A stretch of DNA of 64,000 nucleotides from Sphingomonas ginkgonis (lineage in GTDB: Bacteria; Pseudomonadota; Alphaproteobacteria; Sphingomonadales; Sphingomonadaceae). The notes beneath the pieces were generated by a model that had not been told where the DNA came from, did not search any database, and was given only the letters and a program-made list of their open reading frames with translations. Below, one piece after another: positions 36,633 through 45,976 of the stretch (position 1 is the first letter of the stretch; the number at the start of each line of letters is the position of its first letter). Location of the stretch: contig NZ_RWJF01000001.1 in assembly GCF_003970925.1 (NCBI RefSeq), forward strand, positions 242,501 through 306,500. The letters are read 5' to 3'. Both the position numbers and the translations under genes were made by a program.

Positions 36633-36642
36633 TCGCATCAAC

Positions 36643-36933
36643 CTACTTGCAGGCCTTCTTGCTGGCGTTGCCGGCCTTGCTGCAGTTGTAGGTCACCGCC
36701 TTGCCGGTGGCCGTCCTGGTCGTGACCATTCGGCCGGTCGAGGCGACCTTCACCGGCTTGCCGTTGACCTTCTGGGTGACGTGCGTGGTCACCGCGGTTT
36801 TGGCCGGTGCGGCAGTCGGATGGCTCGTTACCTTGGTCGCTGCGGTGGTGTGGGTGGCGGTCTTCGTCGCGGCCACGGCGGGAGCGGCGGCCAGCATCGC
36901 GATGGCGGCGGCGGCGGCAACAGCTTTGAACAT
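36643..36933 (-). CDS. Small secreted Thr/Ala/Lys-rich protein of unknown function
   Basis: 96 residues. Signal peptide MFKAVAAAAAIAMLAAAPAVAA; start supported by GGAGGG about 6 bases upstream. The mature part is basic and Thr/Ala/Lys/Val-rich, with two cysteines near the end (YNCSKAGNASKKACK) that could form a disulfide. No family recognised; similar small basic secreted proteins are common in sphingomonads. Confidence 0.7.
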   Translation of the reverse strand: MFKAVAAAAAIAMLAAAPAVAATKTATHTTAATKVTSHPTAAPAKTAVTTHVTQKVNGKPVKVASTGRMVTTRTATGKAVTYNCSKAGNASKKACK

Positions 36934-37120
36934 GGCATTCCCTCCAAAATCGGGACTCATGGCCCCGCTTTTCCGACCGGCTGGCGAACTGGATCAGTCC
37001 GCCCGATCGTCAGCCGACTGTAAGCTCGTCTTCCGCCGCAGCCCGTTTCCGCCGCATGACAAGCCGGTCAGGCCGCCTGCGCAACGGCCCGGCCTTTTCC
37101 CATAATCGGCGCTCCCCACA

Positions 37121-37149
37121 TTGAACGGAACGGACGCGGCGTCGTTCAA
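37121..37149. promoter_or_regulatory. 7-bp inverted repeat upstream of the CDC48 gene
   Basis: TTGAACG-N15-CGTTCAA ends 47 bases before the ATG at 37197. It could be an operator or part of a stress promoter; only symmetry and position support it. Confidence 0.3.
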
Positions 37150-37196
37150 CGGGCGGGGTGTCCGCCGAGCGTCGCATCAGGAGAGAATCAAGGATC

Positions 37197-39506
37197 ATGG
37201 CTGACGTTGAAACGGATGTGCGCCGCCTGCAGGTCGCCAATCTGCCGCCCGCCGACAGCGGTCGTGGGCTGGCCCGGCTGCCGCGCAAGCTGATGGATGC
37301 GCTGGGGCTCAACGATGGCGACGTGATCGAGATCATCGGCAAGCGCTCCACCCCGGCCCGCGCAATCCGCCCCTATGACGAGGACGAGGGGCTCGACGTC
37401 ATCCGCCTCGACGGCCTGCAGCGCGCCAATGCCGGCGTCGGCGCGGGCGACTTCGTCGAGGTGCAAAAGGCCGTCTCGCGCCCCGCCACCAAGGTCACCT
37501 TCGCCCCCGCTCAGAACAATGTCCGGCTGCAGGGCTCCACCGAGGCGCTTAAGCGCAGCTTCGCCGCGCGACCGCTGACCCAGGGCGACACGGTCGCGAC
37601 CGCGGGGCACCAGCGGGTCAATGCCGATATGCCGGACCATATCCGGCAGTTGCTCAACGCACCGGCCTTCGCGCTGCAGGAAGTGCGGCTGCAGGTCGTC
37701 TCCACCGCGCCGCGGGGAGTCGTGCACATCGATCAGAGCACGGTCGTCGAACTGCTGAGCGAGTTCAGCCCTGCCGATGGCGATCGCCGCGCCGACGTCA
37801 CGTACGACGATCTCGGCGGGCTCAAGGACACGGTCGACGCGCTGCGCGAGATGGTCGAACTGCCGCTCCGCCATCCCGAGTTGTTCCAGCGCCTCGGCGT
37901 CGACCCGCCCAAGGGGGTGCTGCTCCATGGCCCGCCCGGCACCGGCAAGACCCGGCTCGCCCGCGCCGTCGCCAACGAGAGCGACGCGCAGTTCTTCCAC
38001 ATCGCCGGCCCGGAGATCATGGGCTCGGCCTACGGCGAATCCGAGAAGCAGCTGCGCGAGCTGTTCGAGAAGGCGAGCCAGGCCGCGCCGTCGATCATCT
38101 TCATCGACGAGATCGATTCGATCGCGCCCAAGCGCGGCCAGGTCACCGGCGAGGCCGAGAAAAGGCTGGTGGCCCAGCTGCTGACCCTGATGGACGGGCT
38201 CGAGCCGCGTCAGAACCTGGTCGTCATCGCCGCCACCAATCGCCCCGAGGCGATCGACGAGGCGCTTCGCCGGCCTGGCCGGTTCGATCGCGAGATCGTC
38301 GTCGGCGTACCCGACGAGACCGGCCGCCGCGAGATCCTCGGAATCCACACCCGCGGCATGCCGCTGGCGTCCGGCGTCGACCTCGACGAGCTCGCCCGCC
38401 GCACCTACGGATTCGTCGGCGCCGATCTTGCCGCGCTGACCCGCGAGGCCGCGCTCGAGGCGGTGCGGCGGATCATGCCCAAGCTCAACCTCGCCGAGGA
38501 GACGATCCCTACCGAGATGCTCGACCAGCTGTCGGTCGACACCAGCGATTTCGAGGGCGCGCTCAAGCGGGTCCAGCCCTCGGCGATGCGCGAGGTGATG
38601 GTGCAGGTGCCGAACGTCGGCTGGGACGACATCGGCGGCCTCGACGAGGCCTCGTCGCGGCTGCGCGAGGGCGTCGAGCTTCCGCTCAAGCACCCCGAGG
38701 CGTTCCGCCGTCTCGGCATCCGCCCGGCCAAGGGCTTCCTCCTCTACGGGCCGCCGGGCACCGGCAAGACGCTGCTCGCCAAGGCCTGCGCGCGTGAGGC
38801 CCAGGCCAATTTCATCGCCACCAAGTCGAGCGATCTTCTCTCCAAATGGTATGGCGAAAGCGAGCAGCAGATCGCCCGGCTGTTCGCCCGCGCCCGCCAG
38901 GTCGCACCGACGGTCATCTTCTTCGACGAGATCGACAGCCTGGTCCCGGCGCGCGGCGGCGGGATGGGCGAGCCGCAGGTCACCGAGCGGGTGGTCAACA
39001 CCATCCTCGCCGAGATGGATGGGCTGGAGGAACTCAACAGCGTGGTGGTGATCGGGGCCACCAACCGCCCCAACCTGATCGACCCGGCGCTGCTCCGCCC
39101 CGGCCGTTTCGACGAGCTCATCTACGTCGGCACGCCGGACACCGCGGGGCGGCGGCGGATCCTCGCCATCCACACCGAGAGCATGCCGCTGGCCAGCGAC
39201 GTCGATCTCGAGAGCCTCGCCCAGCGCACCGAGCGCTTCACCGGCGCCGACCTCGAGGACCTTGTCCGCCGCGCCGGCCTGACCGCGCTGCGCCGCGGCA
39301 TCGACGAGGGTCAGGTGGCGATGAGCGACTTCGAGGCTGCGCTGCACGAGACCCGCGCCTCGGTGACGGCGGAGATGGAAGAGGATTATCAGCGCATCCA
39401 GGATACGCTGAAGAGCGACGCGGTGCGCCCGGACCCGCCGGGGATCGGTTTTGTCATGCCTGGCATGCTCCGCCCCCGCAACGCGGCGAAGAGCGGCGAG
39501 GCCTAG
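37197..39506 (+). CDS. CDC48/p97-type AAA ATPase
   Basis: 769 residues. Two-ring unfoldase. The N-terminal double-psi-barrel and barrel domain (about 8-190) contains [20 protein letters not shown] and [15 protein letters not shown]1 has Walker [14 protein letters not shown] at 245 and Walker [16 protein letters not shown]2 has [13 protein letters not shown] at 518 and [14 protein letters not shown], and each ring has a TNRPEAID or TNRPNLID segment (sensor 1). This is the full p97/VAT architecture, found in archaea, eukaryotes and scattered bacteria. Partners are not visible. Overlaps the convergent MFS gene by CTAG. Confidence 0.94.
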   Translation: MADVETDVRRLQVANLPPADSGRGLARLPRKLMDALGLNDGDVIEIIGKRSTPARAIRPYDEDEGLDVIRLDGLQRANAGVGAGDFVEVQKAVSRPATKVTFAPAQNNVRLQGSTEALKRSFAARPLTQGDTVATAGHQRVNADMPDHIRQLLNAPAFALQEVRLQVVSTAPRGVVHIDQSTVVELLSEFSPADGDRRADVTYDDLGGLKDTVDALREMVELPLRHPELFQRLGVDPPKGVLLHGPPGTGKTRLARAVANESDAQFFHIAGPEIMGSAYGESEKQLRELFEKASQAAPSIIFIDEIDSIAPKRGQVTGEAEKRLVAQLLTLMDGLEPRQNLVVIAATNRPEAIDEALRRPGRFDREIVVGVPDETGRREILGIHTRGMPLASGVDLDELARRTYGFVGADLAALTREAALEAVRRIMPKLNLAEETIPTEMLDQLSVDTSDFEGALKRVQPSAMREVMVQVPNVGWDDIGGLDEASSRLREGVELPLKHPEAFRRLGIRPAKGFLLYGPPGTGKTLLAKACAREAQANFIATKSSDLLSKWYGESEQQIARLFARARQVAPTVIFFDEIDSLVPARGGGMGEPQVTERVVNTILAEMDGLEELNSVVVIGATNRPNLIDPALLRPGRFDELIYVGTPDTAGRRRILAIHTESMPLASDVDLESLAQRTERFTGADLEDLVRRAGLTALRRGIDEGQVAMSDFEAALHETRASVTAEMEEDYQRIQDTLKSDAVRPDPPGIGFVMPGMLRPRNAAKSGEA

Positions 39507-40795
39507 AGCCGCCGCCGCGCCACCGCGACCAACGCCAGCAGGAGGACCGCCCCGGCCACGAACGGCAGGTGGCGGTTCACCTCGTAGAGCGCCATCCCGA
39601 GCGAGGGCGCGAGCACGTAGCTGATCCCGTTGGCGGCGGTGATCACGCCGGCGACTCCACCCTGCTCGGCGAGCGGGACGGCGAGGCTGGCGCCGCCGGT
39701 GAAGCCCGGCCGGGTGAAGCCGAAGCCGAGGCTGGTGATCCCGAAGGCGAGCACCAGCCCGTAGAGGTCACGCGCGAGGATCGTCCCGAGCAGCCCGGCG
39801 GCGGCGATGGTCGCGCCGACGAGGATGAGCGTCCGTGGCCGGAGATGGAGGCGCGGGATCAGGCCCCACTGCGCCGCCAGGGTCGCGCCCGCGCCGGCCA
39901 TCATCACGATCGCGATCGACTGCGGCGCGACACGTGGCGTCAATCCCAGCTGGTCGATCACGAAGAAGCCGAGGCAGGTCAGGGTCGCCGCCTGCGCATG
40001 GCCGGCGGTCACCCCGGCGAGGATCCAGCCGCGGATCCGCGGGTCCTTCCAGCTGAGGCGGCGGCTGTTGCGCGGCGCGAGTGCGGCGCGGATGCTGGCG
40101 CCGGTGACCATCGAGGCGAGCGAGGGATAGCTCATCGCCGCGCCGCGCCCGTGGCGCGGGTCGCGCTGGTCGTCGGGCAGCCAGCGCAGGATCGCCAGCC
40201 ACATGGCCAGCCCGATGAGGGTGAAGGCGAACAGCGGCCCGGGCAGCCCGACGAACGGCAGGATGAACAAGGGCGCCAGCGCCGGGCCGACGATCGTCCC
40301 GAGCCCGAAGCTGCTGCTCAGCGCCGACAGCGCGGCCACCCGAGCCGAGCGCCGCGTCTTGCCGGCGAGATAGGCCTGGGTCGCGCTGGGCGTCGCCGAA
40401 CCGAAGGCGCCGTAGATCGAGCGGAACAGCGCGAAGAGGACGAAGGTCAGCGCCCCGCTCGTCCAGCGATGCAGCCCGGCCATCAGGCACAGGCCGCACA
40501 GCAGCATCGACAGGATGAAGCCGCCGACCCCGACCAGCGTCAGCCGCTTGCGGCCGTGGCGATCGCTGAGCTCGGCCCACAGTGGCGCCAGCAGCACCCA
40601 CAGCACCGCCGACCAGGTGTAGGCGAGCGCCACCCAGAAATCGCCGATCCCGATCTGCCGGCCGATCGCCGGCATGACCGACTGCAGCGCCGTGTTGCCC
40701 GACGCCGACAGCAGCATCGCCCCGAACAGCAGCAGGAAGTGGAGCCCGGTCAGCGCGCTCCCGCCAACCTTCCGCCGTTCGCCCGCCGCCCGCAT
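39503..40795 (-). CDS. MFS transporter of the TetA/multidrug type
   Basis: About 430 residues with twelve predicted membrane helices. The motif A-like loop is AELSDRHGRKRLTLVG; helix 5-type motif C appears as GLGTIVGPALAPLF. Opens MRAAGERRKVGGSALTG; upstream in-frame ATG at 40852 is less likely. Drug:H+ antiport family 1; substrate unknown. It also carries AYLAGKTRRSARVAALSALSSS, seen in Tet-like carriers. Confidence 0.88.
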   Translation of the reverse strand: MRAAGERRKVGGSALTGLHFLLLFGAMLLSASGNTALQSVMPAIGRQIGIGDFWVALAYTWSAVLWVLLAPLWAELSDRHGRKRLTLVGVGGFILSMLLCGLCLMAGLHRWTSGALTFVLFALFRSIYGAFGSATPSATQAYLAGKTRRSARVAALSALSSSFGLGTIVGPALAPLFILPFVGLPGPLFAFTLIGLAMWLAILRWLPDDQRDPRHGRGAAMSYPSLASMVTGASIRAALAPRNSRRLSWKDPRIRGWILAGVTAGHAQAATLTCLGFFVIDQLGLTPRVAPQSIAIVMMAGAGATLAAQWGLIPRLHLRPRTLILVGATIAAAGLLGTILARDLYGLVLAFGITSLGFGFTRPGFTGGASLAVPLAEQGGVAGVITAANGISYVLAPSLGMALYEVNRHLPFVAGAVLLLALVAVARRRL

Positions 40796-40902
40796 GCCTG
40801 CTCCATAGGGTAGGCAGGGCGAGCCGAAAACCCGCCGCCCGGAACTTGCCAAGCGCTGGCGCTTTTGCCAACGCTCGGGGTCTTCCCTGAACTGGAGCTT
40901 TC

Positions 40903-41547
40903 ATGTCGATTTCGCCAGCACGTGCATTGAAGGGTAGCAAGCGTCTTGCGCGTCGCGGCTCCGCTCGGTCCAAGAATGCCCGCTGGGCCTTCCTGCGCGG
41001 CTTCATCAAGCACCCGGTGATGGTCGGTTCGATCATCCCGTCGAGCCGAAAGCTGATCGACCGCATGCTGGCGCCGGTCGACTGGGAGAAAACCCGCCTG
41101 TTCGTCGAATATGGGCCGGGCGTCGGCACCTTCACGCGCCCGATCCTCGAGCGGATGGGGCCGGACGCGACGCTGATCACCATCGACACCAATCCCGAGT
41201 TCACCACCTATCTGCGCGAGGACATCGACGATCCCCGGCTGGTCGCGGTGACCGGCTCGGCCGCCGACGTCGAGAAGATCATCGCCGACCGTGGCTTCAG
41301 CCACGCCGACTACGTCCTCTCCGGCCTGCCCTTCTCGACCCTCCCGCCCGGCGTCGGCGATGCGATCGGCGCGGCGACCTCGCGGGTCATCCGGCCCGGC
41401 GGCGCCTTCCTCGTCTACCAGTTCAGCCCCAAGGTCCGCGATTTCATCGCCCCGGTGTTCGAGCGGCTGGAGCGCGGGTTCGAGTGGGTGAACGTGCCCC
41501 CTGCGACCCTCTTCTGGGCCTATCGCGAGCCGGCCGCGGCCGAGTAG
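40903..41547 (+). CDS. PmtA-like class I methyltransferase (possible phospholipid N-methyltransferase)
   Basis: 214 residues. A basic N-terminus precedes FLRGFIKHPVMVGSIIPSSR, a membrane-contact motif shared with phospholipid N-methyltransferases of the PmtA type. SAM motif I is VEYGPGVGTFTRPIL; a later ADYVLSGLPFSTLPP segment marks the post-I region. It may make mono-, di- or trimethylated phosphatidylethanolamine, but related members methylate other lipids or nothing known. Convergent with a phospholipase-D-family gene 4 bases away. Confidence 0.8.
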   Translation: MSISPARALKGSKRLARRGSARSKNARWAFLRGFIKHPVMVGSIIPSSRKLIDRMLAPVDWEKTRLFVEYGPGVGTFTRPILERMGPDATLITIDTNPEFTTYLREDIDDPRLVAVTGSAADVEKIIADRGFSHADYVLSGLPFSTLPPGVGDAIGAATSRVIRPGGAFLVYQFSPKVRDFIAPVFERLERGFEWVNVPPATLFWAYREPAAAE

Positions 41548-41551
41548 GCCG

Positions 41552-42727
41552 CTACTTCTCGGCGCCGAAATTGAGGCGGCGGGTGACGGTATAGTCCATG
41601 CTCGTCACCAGGAAGTTCGAGATCGCCCATTTGACCCTGCGCGGCAGGCTGGCGCGCGCCTTGTGGATCTCCGGCGTGATCCGCAGGCAGTCCGCCATCT
41701 CGCGCTCGAAATAGCCGCGCATCTGGGCGGCGAAGCCGGGGTCGTCGACCCGCAGCATGACTTCCAGGTTGAGGTAGAGGCTCCGGAAGTCGAAGTTGGA
41801 CGAGCCGATGTGAACCACCTCGTCGAACACGGCGAGCTTGGTGTGGAGCTTGACCGGCTGATACTCGTAGATCTCCGCCCCGCGCCGCAGCAGGCGGGAG
41901 TAGGTGAAGCGCGCCGCGGCGATCGTCGCATTATTGTCGGTCTTGCCGGCGGTGATGATCCGCACGCAGCCGGTCCGCGCGAGATGGCGGATCCGGCGGG
42001 TCATCCCGAAGGGCGGGGCAAAGTAGGCGGCAATCAGGTCGAACCGGTTGCTGTCCTGCAGGTCGCGGGCGATCCGTTCGGGCCAGGGATTGCGGCGCTG
42101 CATCGGGCCGGAGAAGACCCACTGAACCTTGCCGCGGCGCTGGGTGTAGCGGGTCACCAGCCGGCGCAGGTCGCGCATGCGGGGCTTGTGGCTGGTGGTC
42201 CAGCGGAACAGCGCGTCGAAGTAGCGGCCGGCGTGGTGCGCCGCCGGTCCCTCGACCAGTAGCCACAGGTCGCGCCAGCGCTTCTCGCTGACGTCCTCGA
42301 GGTAGGACTGGCTGATGTTGGCGCCGCCGACGATCGCCCGCCGGTCGTCGGCGACGACGAGCTTCTGATGGTTCCGCAGCAGGTAGCGGGCGCTGTAGCG
42401 CGGGTGGAACACGCAGAAATGTCCCCCGGCGTCCCTCAGCCCGGCGAAGAAGTCGGGCTTGGCGGTGCAGCCGAAGCCGTCGATCAGCAGCGTGACCTTG
42501 ACCCCGCGCTGCGCCGCGCTGACCAGCCGGTCGCGCACAGCCTGCCCGGCCGAATCCTCGGTGAACATGTAGAAGAGGATGCGGAAGCTGGTCTCCGCCT
42601 CGTCGATCATCTCTAGAAGGGTGCGCAGCCGCTCGGCCCCCTGTTCGATCAGCAGCAGTCGGTTGCCGGCGATCTCGGCGCAGATCGGGCCTGTGGCGGC
42701 GTTCGGCGGGTCGGGCTGGGCGGCCAT
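41552..42727 (-). CDS. Phospholipase D-family protein (cardiolipin synthase-like)
   Basis: About 391 residues from the ATG giving MAAQPDPPNAA. Two HKD motifs: HQKLVVADDRRAIVGGANIS and KLHTKLAVFDEVVHIGSSNFD. A cardiolipin synthase type fold without clear N-terminal membrane helices (ClsB/C-like). Transphosphatidylation of phosphatidylglycerol is the family reaction; another PLD-type hydrolase role is possible. Confidence 0.88.
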   Translation of the reverse strand: MAAQPDPPNAATGPICAEIAGNRLLLIEQGAERLRTLLEMIDEAETSFRILFYMFTEDSAGQAVRDRLVSAAQRGVKVTLLIDGFGCTAKPDFFAGLRDAGGHFCVFHPRYSARYLLRNHQKLVVADDRRAIVGGANISQSYLEDVSEKRWRDLWLLVEGPAAHHAGRYFDALFRWTTSHKPRMRDLRRLVTRYTQRRGKVQWVFSGPMQRRNPWPERIARDLQDSNRFDLIAAYFAPPFGMTRRIRHLARTGCVRIITAGKTDNNATIAAARFTYSRLLRRGAEIYEYQPVKLHTKLAVFDEVVHIGSSNFDFRSLYLNLEVMLRVDDPGFAAQMRGYFEREMADCLRITPEIHKARASLPRRVKWAISNFLVTSMDYTVTRRLNFGAEK

Positions 42728-42841
42728 CGGGGTCGATGTGCCTGTCCGGGCCCCGCAGCGCAAGGGCGGCACTTTCCTTGACTTTCGAGCAGCCCGGCCC
42801 TAGGTCGCCGCCTTCTCCCATTCTCGTGAAGAAGGTTCGCG

Positions 42842-43183
42842 ATGGCGCGCGTCACCGTCGAAGATTGTGTCGACAAGATCCCCAACCGCTTCGACCTGGT
42901 GCTGATGGCCGCCCAGCGCGCCCGCCAGATCTCGGCCGGTGCGGAACTCACGATCGATCGCGATCGCGACAAGAACCCGGTCGTCGCCCTGCGCGAGATC
43001 GCCGACGAGACCGTGCGTCCGCGCGACCTCAAGGAAGCGGTCGTGTCCGGGCTGCAGCGGGTCCGCGTCGACGAGGAGGACGAGACCGACGAGCTGTCGA
43101 GCCTCGGCGATGCCGCGGAGGCGCTGCGCCTCACCGCTGCGGCGCCGCCGCGCCCGAGCCCGAGCGGCGGCGACTACGAGTAG
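42842..43183 (+). CDS. rpoZ: RNA polymerase omega subunit
   Basis: 113 residues. [28 protein letters not shown] and the conserved [15 protein letters not shown] identify omega. The tail is a longer acidic extension typical of alphaproteobacteria. Promotes assembly of the RNA polymerase core. Usually adjacent to the RSH gene; here an HxlR regulator lies between. Confidence 0.95.
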   Translation: MARVTVEDCVDKIPNRFDLVLMAAQRARQISAGAELTIDRDRDKNPVVALREIADETVRPRDLKEAVVSGLQRVRVDEEDETDELSSLGDAAEALRLTAAAPPRPSPSGGDYE

Positions 43184-43210
43184 GCCGCGCCCGGCGCGAC
43201 GCTGAACAAA

Positions 43211-43235
43211 AAAGGGCGGCCCGGAGCCGCCCTTT
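43211..43235. terminator. Bidirectional terminator between rpoZ and the HxlR gene
   Basis: AAAGGGCGGC / GCCGCCCTTT with a 5-base loop. T-runs on both strands (TTTTTCTTG after on the plus; TTTTTTG after on the minus). Lies 28 bases after rpoZ and 24 bases beyond the HxlR stop. Confidence 0.87.
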
Positions 43236-43258
43236 TTCTTGTCCGAAGCGCCGCCACC

Positions 43259-43735
43259 TCAGAAGTGCGGCAGGATCATCTCGCCGTCGTCCTCGATCCA
43301 CACGATGTCCTCGATCCCGAGCTCGCGCCCGTCGTCGCCGCGAACCCGCAGTCGCTGGATCGGCTTTCCGTTGCGGCGCTCGATCAGGTGACAGCCGCCA
43401 TTACCCCACTCCTCACCCCACTGGCGAAGCGCGACCAGCACCGGCAGCAGTGCCTCGCCGCGGCGGGTCAGGCGATAGACGACCTTGCGCCGGTCGAGCG
43501 GATCGTGGCGCCGGTCGAGAACGCCGCCGGCGACCAGCTTGGTCAGCCTGTCCGACAGGATGTTCCGCGCGATCCCGAGCCCGGCTTGGAACTCTTCGAA
43601 ATGACGCAGGCCCATTACCGCTCCGCGGATGATGAGCACCGCCCACTTCTCGCCAATCAGCTCGACGGCGGGCGGCAGCGGGCATTCCGCCGTTACGCGC
43701 TTGAAACTGTCGATATGCGGCCGAAGCTCTGCCAT
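43259..43735 (-). CDS. HxlR-family transcriptional regulator
   Basis: 158 residues. Winged helix-turn-helix: CPLPPAVELIGEKWAVLIIR, FQAGLGIARNILSDRLTKL, RRKVVYRLTRRGEALLPVL. HxlR proteins often repress divergent genes in response to electrophiles, oxidants or metabolites. A start with GGGAG 6 bases upstream was chosen; an in-frame ATG at 43783 is not supported. Divergent from the RSH gene with a 150-base gap. Confidence 0.9.
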   Translation of the reverse strand: MAELRPHIDSFKRVTAECPLPPAVELIGEKWAVLIIRGAVMGLRHFEEFQAGLGIARNILSDRLTKLVAGGVLDRRHDPLDRRKVVYRLTRRGEALLPVLVALRQWGEEWGNGGCHLIERRNGKPIQRLRVRGDDGRELGIEDIVWIEDDGEMILPHF

Positions 43736-43885
43736 TCCACTCCCTAACGCAACAACCTTGGCGGCGTTGTGACGGCCCTGCATATCACTGCTCGGGACTG
43801 AACCCTAGCCTAACGCACGAGCGAGCCGCTGGCTTCCTCCCTTTCGCACTTGCAACAGGGTGGTGCGCTCGCCCACATAGCAAGG

Positions 43886-45976
43886 GTGCTACGTCAATAT
43901 GAGCTGGTCGAGCGGGTCCGCGCCTACGATCCCGATGCCGACGAGGCGCTGATCAACCGCGCCTACGTCTTCTCGATGAAGGCGCACGGCTCGCAGACCC
44001 GCGCTTCCGGCGATCCCTATTTCAGCCACCCGATCGAGGTGGCGGGCATCCTCACCGACCTCAAGCTCGACGACGAGACGATCGTCACCGGTATCCTCCA
44101 CGACACGATCGAGGACACGGTCGCCACCACCGACGAGATCGAGAAGAAGTTCGGGCCCTCGGTCGCCCGGCTGGTCGACGGAGTCACCAAGCTCAGCAAG
44201 ATCGAGGCCCAGTCGGAGAACGAGCGCGCGGCCGAGAACCTCCGCAAGTTCCTGCTCGCGCTCTCCGACGACATCCGCGTCCTGCTGGTCAAGCTCGCCG
44301 ACCGGCTCCACAACATGCGCACGCTCCACCACATCAAGTCGGAGGAAAAGCGCCGCCGCATCGCCCGCGAGACGATGGATATCTACGCCCCGCTCGCCGA
44401 GCGGATCGGGATGTACGCGATCATGAGCGAGATGCAGACGCTCGCCTTCCGGCAGCTGGAGCCGGACGCCTACGCCTCGATCAGCCGCCGCCTCCAGCAG
44501 CTCCACGCCGAGGGCGGCGACATCGTCAGCCGGATTGGGCTCGGGCTCCAGCTCCATCTCGCCGACAACGGCCTGACCGCCGAGGTGACGGGCCGCGAGA
44601 AGCATCCCTTCTCGATCTGGAAGAAGATGGCCGAGCGGCACATCAACTTCGAGCAGCTGTCCGACGTCATGGCGTTCCGGGTGATCGTCGACCAGCCGGA
44701 CGATTGCTACAAGGCGCTCGGCCTCATCCATCGCCGCTGGCCGATGGTCCCCGGCCGCTTCAAGGACTTCATCTCCACCCCCAAGCGCAACGGCTATCGC
44801 TCGCTCCACACCTCAGTGATCCACGACAGCAAGATGCGGATCGAGATCCAGATCCGCACCCGCGCCATGCACGAGCAGGCCGAGCGCGGGCTCGCCGCGC
44901 ACTGGGCCTACAAGGAAGGCAAGCCGGCGGCCGAGGTGAAGGTCCCATGGATCGACGACCTGGTCGAGATCCTCGATCATGCCGCCAGTCCCGAGGAACT
45001 GCTCGAGCATACCCGGATGGCGATGTACCAGGACCGGATCTTCGCCTTCACCCCGAAGGGCGAGCTCATCCAGCTGCCCAAGGGCGCGACCCCGGTCGAC
45101 TTCGCCTACGCCGTGCACACCGACCTCGGCGACAAGACCGTCGGGGCCAAGGTCAACGGCCGGGTGGTGCCATTGCGCACCCTGCTCGAGAACGGTGACC
45201 AGGTCGGGATCCTCGTGTCCGACGCGCAGCAGCCGCAGCCGAGCTGGCTCCGCTTCGTCGCCACTGGTAAGGCCCGCTCCGCGATCCGCCGCTACGTCCG
45301 CCACAAGGAGCGCGACGAGACGGTCGAACTCGGCCGCAAGATCTACCAGGAGATCGTCGAGCGGCTCCCCTTCCCGCTCCCCAAGGAAGCGCTGCCGCGG
45401 GCGATCCGCACCCTCAAGCTGGACAGCGAGGACAGCCTGATGACGGCGGTCGCGCGCAAGCGGATCGCCGACGAGGAGCTGATGGAGGCACTGATGCCGG
45501 GCTCGACCGGCAGCGACGTCGCCCCTCGTGCGCCGAGCCAGCGCCAGGCCATCTCGATCAAGGGTCTGACTCCGGGCGTCGCCTTCCACCTCGCTCCCTG
45601 CTGCCACCCGATCCCGGGCGACCGCATCGTCGGGCTGCGCCGGGAGGACGAGGAGATCGAGGTCCATGCGATCGGCTGCGACCTGCTCGCGACCGGGATC
45701 GACGCCGACTGGCTCGACCTCGCCTGGACCGACGACAGCGAGGGAGCGACCGCGCGGCTGCGGATCGTCGTCCGCAACGTCGCCGGGGCGCTCGGAACCA
45801 TGGCGACGACGCTGGGTCAGCAGGGGGCGAACATCGTCAACCTCCACCTGATCCACCGCGACGGCAGCTTCCACACCTTCGACGCCGACGTCGAGGTGCA
45901 CGATCTCGCGCACCTCCACTCGATCATCGCCGCGCTGCGGACGGTCGACGCGGTGGCGACCGCCGAGCGGATCTAG
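43886..45976 (+). CDS. rsh: Bifunctional (p)ppGpp synthetase/hydrolase RSH
   Basis: 696 residues from the GTG that gives the expected VLRQYELVERVRAYDP start. Hydrolase HD domain: SHPIEVAGIL, HDTIEDTVATTDEIE at about 72. Synthetase domain: RFKDFISTPKRNGYRSLHT, whose RFKD signature marks bifunctional enzymes. Then TGS (PKGATPVDFAYAVHTDLG) and a C-terminal ACT domain (VRNVAGALGTMATTLGQQGA). Controls stringent response, growth and nutrient adaptation in the cytosol. Its stop overlaps maeB by CTAG. Confidence 0.95.
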   Translation: MLRQYELVERVRAYDPDADEALINRAYVFSMKAHGSQTRASGDPYFSHPIEVAGILTDLKLDDETIVTGILHDTIEDTVATTDEIEKKFGPSVARLVDGVTKLSKIEAQSENERAAENLRKFLLALSDDIRVLLVKLADRLHNMRTLHHIKSEEKRRRIARETMDIYAPLAERIGMYAIMSEMQTLAFRQLEPDAYASISRRLQQLHAEGGDIVSRIGLGLQLHLADNGLTAEVTGREKHPFSIWKKMAERHINFEQLSDVMAFRVIVDQPDDCYKALGLIHRRWPMVPGRFKDFISTPKRNGYRSLHTSVIHDSKMRIEIQIRTRAMHEQAERGLAAHWAYKEGKPAAEVKVPWIDDLVEILDHAASPEELLEHTRMAMYQDRIFAFTPKGELIQLPKGATPVDFAYAVHTDLGDKTVGAKVNGRVVPLRTLLENGDQVGILVSDAQQPQPSWLRFVATGKARSAIRRYVRHKERDETVELGRKIYQEIVERLPFPLPKEALPRAIRTLKLDSEDSLMTAVARKRIADEELMEALMPGSTGSDVAPRAPSQRQAISIKGLTPGVAFHLAPCCHPIPGDRIVGLRREDEEIEVHAIGCDLLATGIDADWLDLAWTDDSEGATARLRIVVRNVAGALGTMATTLGQQGANIVNLHLIHRDGSFHTFDADVEVHDLAHLHSIIAALRTVDAVATAERI

